A stretch of 7,590 bases of DNA from the NCBI GenBank assembly GCA_002338895.1, contig DDJH01000214.1, positions 1 to 7,590 on the forward strand, read 5' to 3'. The translations under genes and the position numbers were made by a program. Within the stretch, counting starts at the first letter, position 1. Every line of letters begins with the position of its first letter. Positions 4,998 through 7,590 of this stretch are shown piece after piece. Below the pieces are notes generated by a model. It had not been told where the DNA came from and did not search any database. It worked only from the letters and a program-made list of their open reading frames with translations. The DNA is from Lentisphaeria bacterium UBA1829. GTDB taxonomy: Bacteria > Verrucomicrobiota > Lentisphaeria > Victivallales > UBA1829.

Positions 4998-7590
4998 TCA
5001 CCGGTCCGGTGCAGCCTTCTTTTTCAGAATCATCCGAGGCCAGACGGAAGGAGTGTTGTTGACATGTCCGCCAGGCTGGATGGAAAGGTTGACCCCTTTC
5101 CGTCCCGGAACTTCTCCGGCATCATCCTTGTCATGGAGGTGGAGGGCGAATCCGGCAGGGAAGCCGTCACGCAGTTTCAGCGGTTCCAGGCAGGACTGCG
5201 GAAACACGATATCATAGATATATCCGCGTGCGGTTCGCGTGAAACGGCAGGAGATCTGTTTTGCCGCCTCTTCCCTGGAGAGCATAGCCACTCCTCCGGC
5301 AAGCTGGCTCTGGACCTCGTAAAGACGGTAGATGCGTCCGGGACCGCTTTTTCCTTCCGGATTACCATAGGAAAAGTCGTAGCGGTAATCGTCATCGTCG
5401 TATCCGGACCGCCCGGAGGAGATGCCGTTGGCTCCGCAGTCAAAATAGACCTCCAGACAGCCGTCCAGAAGATAGAGGCGCGATTCGGCGCCCTCTGCAC
5501 GGAAGCGTTTCGGTTCCGCCACAAAACAATCATCGATCACCTCCACACGAAGATAGAGATTCTTCTCGTTCCACGCCGCACGGAACTTCGCGGAAAAATC
5601 CGACTTTCCCTTCCACGACGCACTGTTCCATTTGTAGAGGTTGTGCAGAGGGAGTGCCGGAATCCGCTTCCAGTCCGGTTTGTCCTGCGTATACGGAACA
5701 TAGAAGTAATTCATCTTCCAGGATCCCCGGATGGTGACTCCGTTTTTCAGTACGGCGGTATAATCGCTCGAAAAACAGAAGAGCTCGCCGAAGGTGTTTT
5801 TCCCGCGTTTTTCCAGAATCTCTTCCCGTTTCCGGTTCGGCTCGACTCGAAACGGAAGTTCTGTTCCATTACAGCGGAAGACACCTTCCTGCGGATGCCC
5901 TGTCAGATTGCAGAATCCGACGACCATGTCTCCTTCCCGGTCCGGATGAAGTTCCACGCGGAGATTGGATTCTCCGCCGATGACTTCGCACTCCTGCAGA
6001 GTGTTCCGCAGAACGGCGGGATCCTTGTGCTTCAGAAACAGCGGAGCGGCCGTCAGCGGGATCGTCACGATGCCGTTTTCGGCTTTGGCCTCGCGGAGAT
6101 TTCCCATCAGGTCGATGAATTGCGGAAGTTCGCCGGGAAAACGGACATGCAGAACGGGTCCGCGTTCGAGTCCATCCTCCACCTTGTCGCTGATGCACCA
6201 GATTGCCGCGACTCCTCCGTTGACCTTGTCGGAGTAAACGTATCCGCGCACCCCGGCGGCAGGACGCACATCCCCTTCAAACACGGGATCCCCGAGCAGA
6301 TTGCCCAGCGTATTGACCGCGTTCATCATCGGATACGGAACCAGATAGTAGTCCAGAAACAGATTGCTCGCCCAGAAATCCATCCGCCGGATCCGCGGCC
6401 AGTACTTGAGACAGATCAGATAGGTTCTGGCCAGCCATGCCGCCTGATTGAACTCCCGCAGACCGAAATCGTAGGTCGGCTTGGAGTTGCTCCGGTAAGA
6501 ATCCTGCCACATGCCGCACTCCCATTCGGGCACGTTCATGAACGGGATGTTGAAGCCTTCCGTGTAGTAGATGGGTTCCTTGTCATAGCCGTATTTTTTC
6601 AGAAGATTGATAAAATAGGCGGTCTCCTCGTCGAGGTCGTTGACGCCGGCCTTCGTCCCGTCCAGATTCCAGTAGACGTGGGTGGCGAACGCCTCCCAGC
6701 GCAGCCCGAGTTTCTGTGTCGAGGCGATGAACTTTTCCGTGGCGTCGCGCCCGCGCAGACGGCTGAACCCGGCGGTGCCGCCATCCGGAAAGGTGATCGC
6801 ATCGGGTCTGGCGCGTTTCACGCCCTTCTGAAAAGCGCGCAGCAGTTTTGCCCACTCGTCATAGCGGTCGGCTCGGAGAAGTTTTGTCCGGCTTTCAAGC
6901 TCGTGATTGAACGACCAGCTCTTTGCGCGCGGATTCGCCTTGACATATTCATATGTGATTTCTTCGACACGCTTCTCATCCTCCGGCGTGATCTTCTCGG
7001 CATCCTTGATGAGGGACGTGAGATAATCGCGATCCTCCGCCTTTTCCACCCGGAACCCGCTGTGGCCGCCCATCGACCAGACCATGTTGGTGATCCGGTA
7101 GCGGTCCAGAAGTGCCAGAGCGTAATCATTGAATCCGTAGAGACGGCCATAGCCGGTGGAACCAAGTCCGATGCGCATGTGGAGATGCGCAAGCTCGTCG
7201 CCGCGGGGAATCCGGCCGATGTGCATGGAGACCGTCCCGAACAGATTTTTCGTCGCATGCCTGTTTTCCAGAAAGCGCATCACGCAGAAGCGGTAGTAAT
7301 CGCAATAGGATTCGCCCTTTTCCGGATGAAACACCGTCTGAACGACAAAGTTGCCCGTCCCGATCTTCAGATCGTCAAACGGAAGAGTCAGACGATCGCC
7401 GCCGCGGACCGGAAACGATTTTTTCCAGAGTTCTTTCCGGTAGAAGTCGATCAGGCTCAGATCCACTCGTCCTTTTCCTCCGAAAATTTCGAACTCCGCC
7501 CGGATCGGGGTCCCGAAGTTGATCGTGCCGTCCGGGTCTGAAGTACGCAAATTGCCGGTCAGAGGAACGGTGACAAATTCCGTCGGTTTT
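4998..7590 (-). CDS. Large glycoside-hydrolase-like (TIM-barrel) protein with C-terminal CBM9-like domain (5' end outside window)
   Basis: The frame is open to the right edge (first readable residues KPTEFVTVPL), so the N-terminus and any signal peptide are unseen; 863 residues are visible. Numbering from the TTG at 7550: residues 1-95 are beta-rich; about 105-400 look like a clan GH-A style barrel, with FGTVSMHIGR, SWSFNHELES (candidate acid/base Glu217 or Glu219), THVYWN and IYYTEGFN (candidate nucleophile Glu331 after a late strand); about 415-600 form further beta-sandwich segments. Residues 645-850 resemble carbohydrate-binding family 9 (CBM9/DOMON-like): AAWNEKNLYLRVEVIDD, then DGCLEVYFD, and a final beta strand set ending with FALHLHDKD. 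Such proteins usually act on polysaccharides at the cell surface or outside it. It ends with TGA at 4998-5000 and is followed by a terminator at 4671-4700. The exact GH family and substrate cannot be read from the sequence; loss of catalysis is possible because the usual N-E pair is N-H-E. Confidence 0.75.
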   Translation of the reverse strand, partial: KPTEFVTVPLTGNLRTSDPDGTINFGTPIRAEFEIFGGKGRVDLSLIDFYRKELWKKSFPVRGGDRLTLPFDDLKIGTGNFVVQTVFHPEKGESYCDYYRFCVMRFLENRHATKNLFGTVSMHIGRIPRGDELAHLHMRIGLGSTGYGRLYGFNDYALALLDRYRITNMVWSMGGHSGFRVEKAEDRDYLTSLIKDAEKITPEDEKRVEEITYEYVKANPRAKSWSFNHELESRTKLLRADRYDEWAKLLRAFQKGVKRARPDAITFPDGGTAGFSRLRGRDATEKFIASTQKLGLRWEAFATHVYWNLDGTKAGVNDLDEETAYFINLLKKYGYDKEPIYYTEGFNIPFMNVPEWECGMWQDSYRSNSKPTYDFGLREFNQAAWLARTYLICLKYWPRIRRMDFWASNLFLDYYLVPYPMMNAVNTLGNLLGDPVFEGDVRPAAGVRGYVYSDKVNGGVAAIWCISDKVEDGLERGPVLHVRFPGELPQFIDLMGNLREAKAENGIVTIPLTAAPLFLKHKDPAVLRNTLQECEVIGGESNLRVELHPDREGDMVVGFCNLTGHPQEGVFRCNGTELPFRVEPNRKREEILEKRGKNTFGELFCFSSDYTAVLKNGVTIRGSWKMNYFYVPYTQDKPDWKRIPALPLHNLYKWNSASWKGKSDFSAKFRAAWNEKNLYLRVEVIDDCFVAEPKRFRAEGAESRLYLLDGCLEVYFDCGANGISSGRSGYDDDDYRYDFSYGNPEGKSGPGRIYRLYEVQSQLAGGVAMLSREEAAKQISCRFTRTARGYIYDIVFPQSCLEPLKLRDGFPAGFALHLHDKDDAGEVPGRKGVNLSIQPGGHVNNTPSVWPRMILKKKAAPDR

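Noticed and set aside
4780..5001. 73-codon - strand frame whose GTG overlaps the large gene's TGA
   Set aside because: The GTGA arrangement is tempting, but there is no RBS, no recognisable sequence and the composition resembles the non-coding surroundings.
4923..7541. 872-codon open frame on the + strand
   Set aside because: It is in exact codon register with the - strand gene that shows barrel and CBM9-like motifs. Its translation has no domain logic and is explained by absence of TTA/CTA/TCA codons in the sense gene.
1..7590. tRNA or rRNA genes, CRISPR arrays, insertion sequences, phage or toxin-antitoxin genes
   Set aside because: Reading both strands I saw no spaced direct repeats, terminal inverted repeats, transposase motifs or RNA-gene signatures.

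Overview
The window holds six genes in two blocks. The organism looks like a Gram-negative-type bacterium of moderate-to-high GC. The gut and aquatic Lentisphaerae (Victivallis-like) are my best guess, because a divergent TIM-barrel plus CBM9-like protein of this kind fits their carbohydrate-active repertoire. This is an impression from protein style only: there is no rRNA or other phylogenetic marker here.

Left block (1-3795, + strand). Four tightly packed genes read as one operon: the 3' part of accA (acetyl-CoA carboxylase carboxyltransferase alpha), a short ArgA-type GNAT acetyltransferase (N-acetylglutamate synthase-like), a 652-residue fusion of a gamma-glutamyl cyclotransferase-like (GGCT/AIG2) domain with a C-terminal region that looks like a glutamine-synthetase-fold amidoligase, and murI (glutamate racemase). 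Spacing is 4 nt, then a 55-nt overlap, then a 17-nt overlap, so translational coupling is likely. Apart from accA, every predicted activity involves glutamate or gamma-glutamyl groups: N-acetylation of Glu, making or breaking gamma-glutamyl/amide bonds, and D-Glu supply for peptidoglycan. The fusion protein is the most novel item in the window.

Right block (3820-7590, - strand). A gene converging on murI encodes a small single-pass membrane protein with a Gly/Pro-rich linker and a long charged helical tail. Upstream of it is a roughly 495-nt stretch (4504-4997) without a supported gene. It carries a possible promoter for the membrane protein and a strong rho-independent terminator on the - strand. 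Beyond that is the 3' part of a large protein that runs off the right edge. It has an N-terminal beta region, a glycoside-hydrolase-like TIM barrel, a further beta domain and a C-terminal CBM9-like domain.

I saw no tRNA, rRNA, CRISPR array, insertion sequence or phage gene. The very long open frames antisense to the fusion gene, murI and the TIM-barrel gene are explained by codon bias and are not annotated as genes.
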